Made by a program: the position numbers and the translations under genes. From Streptacidiphilus melanogenes (lineage in GTDB: Bacteria > Actinomycetota > Actinomycetes > Streptomycetales > Streptomycetaceae): 64,000 bases of DNA. Below are positions 61,541 to 64,000 of this stretch, piece by piece. The number at the start of each line of letters is the position of its first letter. Within the stretch, counting starts at the first letter, position 1. The stretch lies in the NCBI RefSeq assembly GCF_000787835.1, contig NZ_BBPP01000007.1, forward strand, positions 87,292 through 151,291. The letters run 5' to 3'. The notes under the pieces are model-generated. The model did no database searches, was not told the origin of the DNA, and saw only the letters and a list, made by a program, of their open reading frames with translations.

Positions 61541-64000
61541 ATGACGATCACGTACACCCCCGGATCTCTGGTCTCCACGCGCGGCCGGGAGTGGGTGGTG
61601 CTCCCCGACACCACCGACGACATGCTGGTGCTGCGCCCGCTCGGCGGCTCCGACGACGACATCGCCGCCGTCTTCCCCGCCTTCGAGCACGTCGAGGCCG
61701 CCCAGTTCGTCCGCCCCGAACCCGACGACATCGGTGACGCGCGCGCCGCCGGACTGCTGCGCGCCGCGCTGCGCATCGGCTTCCGCTCCGGTGCCGGCCC
61801 CTTCCGCTCCCTCGCCGGCATCGCTGTCGAACCGCGCGCCTACCAGCTCGTCCCGCTGCTCATGGCCTTGCGCCAGGACGTCGTGCGGCTGCTGATTGCC
61901 GACGACGTCGGCATCGGCAAGACCGTGGAGGCAGCGCTGATCGCCAGCGAACTCCTGGCCCAGGGTGAGGCGTCCGGGCTGGCCGTGCTGTGCTCCCCGG
62001 CGCTGGCCGAGCAGTGGCAGGACGAACTGCGCACCAAGTTCGGCATCGACGCCGAACTCGTGCTCTCCTCCACCGTGCCGCGCCTGGAGCGCGGCCTGAA
62101 CCTGGGCCAGTCCCTGTTCGACCGCTATCCGAACGTCATCGTCTCCCTCGACTTCATCAAGTCCGCCCGTCACCGCGAGGACTTCCTGCGGCATTGCCCC
62201 GACCTGGTCATCGTTGATGAGGCCCACACCTGTGTTGCGGCCGACCCGACCACCGCGGGCAAGCAGAGCCAGCTGCGCTACGAGCTGCTGCGCCGCCTCG
62301 CCGAGGACACCGACCGGCACCTGCTGCTGGTCACCGCCACCCCGCACTCGGGCAAGGTGGACGCCTTCCACAACCTCCTCGGCCTGCTCAAGCCGGAACT
62401 GGCGCACTCCGACATGAACCGGGAAGCCAGCCGCGTCGAGCTGGCCAAGCACTTCGTCCAGCGTCGCCGCGCCGACATCCGCCGTTTCCTCGACCAGGAC
62501 ACCGAGTTCCCGTCCGACCGCTTCTTCAAGGACGAGACCTACCGCCTCACCCCCGCCTACCGCGCGCTGCTCGACGACGCCATCGCCTACGCCGGAGAGC
62601 GCGTCACCGACGCGAACGGCGTCGGCAAGCGCGAGGCCCGCATCGCCTGGTGGTCCGCGATCGCGCTGCTGCGCTCGCTCGTCTCCTCCCCGCGCGCCGC
62701 CGCCCAAACGCTGCGGACCCGCTCCGCCTCCGCTGTCGCCGCCACCGCCGAAGAGGCCGACGAGCTCGGCCGCCCGCTCACCCACGACCTCGCCGACGAC
62801 GAGAACCTGGAAGGCCTCGACGCCGCCCCCGGCGCCGACGCCGGTGCCGCACAGCACCGCCTCGCCGAACTCGCCGACCGAGCCGATCAGTTGGAAGGCG
62901 CCGAGCACGACAAGAAGCTCGCCGCCCTCATCAAGCACCTCAAGGCCCTGCTCGCCGACGGCTACAACCCCATCGTCTTCTGCCGCTACATCCCCACCGC
63001 CGAGTACGTCGCCGATCACCTGGGCGGCGCCCTCGGCCGCAAGACCGTCGTCCGCGCCGTCACCGGCAGCATCTCCCCACAGCAGCGCATCGCCCGCATC
63101 GAGGAGCTGGCCGACGCCACCTCCGAGGACCCCGCCGCCCGCCGCGTCCTGGTCGCCACCGACTGCCTGTCCGAAGGCGTCAACCTCCAGCACCACTTCG
63201 ACGCCGTCGTCCACTACGACCTCGCCTGGAACCCCACCCGCCACGACCAGCGCGAAGGCCGCGTGGACCGGTTCGGGCAGCAGCGCGACGAAGTCCGCGT
63301 CATCACCCTCTACGGCAGCGACAACGGCATCGACGGCAAGGTCCTGGAGGTGCTGATCAAGAAGCACCGCCAGATCCGCAAGGACCTCGGCATCTCCGTT
63401 TCCGTTCCCGACGAGACCGCCAGCGGCGTCACCGACGCCATCATCGAGTGGCTGCTCATGCGAGACCAGCAGCTGGAGCAACTCCCGCTGTTCGAGGCGA
63501 CGATCGACCGGCACGCCGAGGCGCTGGAGGCCGACTGGAAGTCCACCGTCGAGCGCGAGCGCGCCTCCCGGTCCCGCTTCGCCCAACAGGCCATCCACCC
63601 CGAGGAAGTCGCCCGCGAAGTCTCCTCAATCCGTGCCGCGCTCGGCGCAACCGGCGAGGTCCGCACCTTCGTCCGCGACTCGCTGCGCGCGCTCGGCGCC
63701 GACCTGCGCGGCGGCACCCCCACCGACGGCGACTTCACCGCCGCCGTCGACGGCACCCCCGCAGGCCTGCGCGACGCCTTCGCCCCCTACGTAGGCGGCC
63801 TCGCGATCACGAGCGGCCGGCCCATCCCCTTCCGCACCACGCCGGCCATCGCCCGCGGCGAAGCGGCCCTCGTCCGCACCGACCCCGTTGTCGGCGCACT
63901 CGCCGGATACGTCCTCAACGCGGCCCTCGACCGCCAGTTGCCGGAGCCTCACCGCCCCGCCCGCCGCTGCGGCGTCATCCGCACCCACGCGGTCACCACC
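61541..64000 (+). CDS. DrmD-like SNF2/RapA-family helicase (3' end outside window)
   Basis: 820 codons, open to the last base. N-terminal SLVSTRGREWVVLPDTTDDM and VEPRAYQLVPLLMALRQDVV are typical of the DISARM helicase DrmD. Walker A DDVGIGKT (Lys127), DEAH box VIVDEAHT (Asp226), TATPHSGK motif, and C-terminal helicase motifs VATDCLSEGVNLQHHFDAVV and DLAWNPTRHDQREGRVDRFG. ATG start 70 nt after the fusion gene, with GGAAAGAAG upstream, so one operon. In class 1 DISARM, drmD is followed by a methyltransferase gene; whether that holds lies outside the window. Confidence 0.85.
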   Translation, partial: MTITYTPGSLVSTRGREWVVLPDTTDDMLVLRPLGGSDDDIAAVFPAFEHVEAAQFVRPEPDDIGDARAAGLLRAALRIGFRSGAGPFRSLAGIAVEPRAYQLVPLLMALRQDVVRLLIADDVGIGKTVEAALIASELLAQGEASGLAVLCSPALAEQWQDELRTKFGIDAELVLSSTVPRLERGLNLGQSLFDRYPNVIVSLDFIKSARHREDFLRHCPDLVIVDEAHTCVAADPTTAGKQSQLRYELLRRLAEDTDRHLLLVTATPHSGKVDAFHNLLGLLKPELAHSDMNREASRVELAKHFVQRRRADIRRFLDQDTEFPSDRFFKDETYRLTPAYRALLDDAIAYAGERVTDANGVGKREARIAWWSAIALLRSLVSSPRAAAQTLRTRSASAVAATAEEADELGRPLTHDLADDENLEGLDAAPGADAGAAQHRLAELADRADQLEGAEHDKKLAALIKHLKALLADGYNPIVFCRYIPTAEYVADHLGGALGRKTVVRAVTGSISPQQRIARIEELADATSEDPAARRVLVATDCLSEGVNLQHHFDAVVHYDLAWNPTRHDQREGRVDRFGQQRDEVRVITLYGSDNGIDGKVLEVLIKKHRQIRKDLGISVSVPDETASGVTDAIIEWLLMRDQQLEQLPLFEATIDRHAEALEADWKSTVERERASRSRFAQQAIHPEEVAREVSSIRAALGATGEVRTFVRDSLRALGADLRGGTPTDGDFTAAVDGTPAGLRDAFAPYVGGLAITSGRPIPFRTTPAIARGEAALVRTDPVVGALAGYVLNAALDRQLPEPHRPARRCGVIRTHAVTT

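Overview
High-GC actinobacterial DNA, most like Streptomyces or a close relative. The evidence is strong third-position GC, GTG and TTG starts with GGAGG-type ribosome binding sites, several apparently leaderless genes, and typical Streptomyces families (KdpDE, DrrAB exporters, DUF3040, DUF427, small Zn-ribbon proteins). No rRNA, tRNA, CRISPR array or intact insertion sequence was seen. The window opens inside kdpB and closes inside a large helicase gene.

Layout. (1) 1-12.1 kb, ion homeostasis and stress: kdpB (partial), kdpC, kdpD, kdpE, a Zn-ribbon membrane protein, a transaldolase-like protein lacking the Schiff-base lysine, an APC-type permease, a CPA1 Na+/H+ antiporter and a tandem universal stress protein. 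The permease and antiporter genes share a 26-nt identical leader element, a candidate structured RNA. (2) 12.3-18.3 kb: two TetR-controlled ABC exporters with palindromic operators, and a zinc-free MDR oxidoreductase. (3) 18.6-29.4 kb, accessory module A: iteron-rich control region, two HTH proteins, a frameshifted ParA-like gene, a conserved unknown, an HNH nuclease, a three-gene ABC-3C-type defence cassette (PD-(D/E)XK effector, middle component, DUF3732 ATPase) and an endonuclease VII-like protein. (4) 29.5-40.3 kb: a run of small stress, detoxification and ligand-binding genes (hydrolase, several ferredoxin-fold barrel proteins, PNPOx-like, TetR, YciI, Tag glycosylase, DUF427, DUF3040, SRPBCC, AhpD-like, NTF2-like, flavin reductase, methyltransferase). 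(5) 40.6-53.3 kb, accessory module B: a diverged second copy of module A with an intact ParA-like gene. Its cargo slot holds a 1531-aa NTPase-nuclease on the opposite strand, flanked by remnants of the genes that sit at those positions in module A (the tail of the unknown gene on the left, the 3' end of the DUF3732 gene on the right). It closes with a second endonuclease VII-like gene. (6) 53.5-64 kb: a membrane coiled-coil protein, a BRCT-nuclease fusion, a 2106-aa Ser/Thr kinase-helicase-DUF1998-nuclease fusion and a DrmD-like SNF2/RapA-family helicase that runs off the window.

The most interesting reading has two parts. Modules A and B are two copies of one defence hotspot that have swapped cargo, and the breakpoints can be seen by comparing them. 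The right end carries what looks like a DISARM-related system with added phospho-signalling domains (kinase and BRCT), a combination I do not recognise from named defence systems. All functional claims rest on reading motifs by eye.
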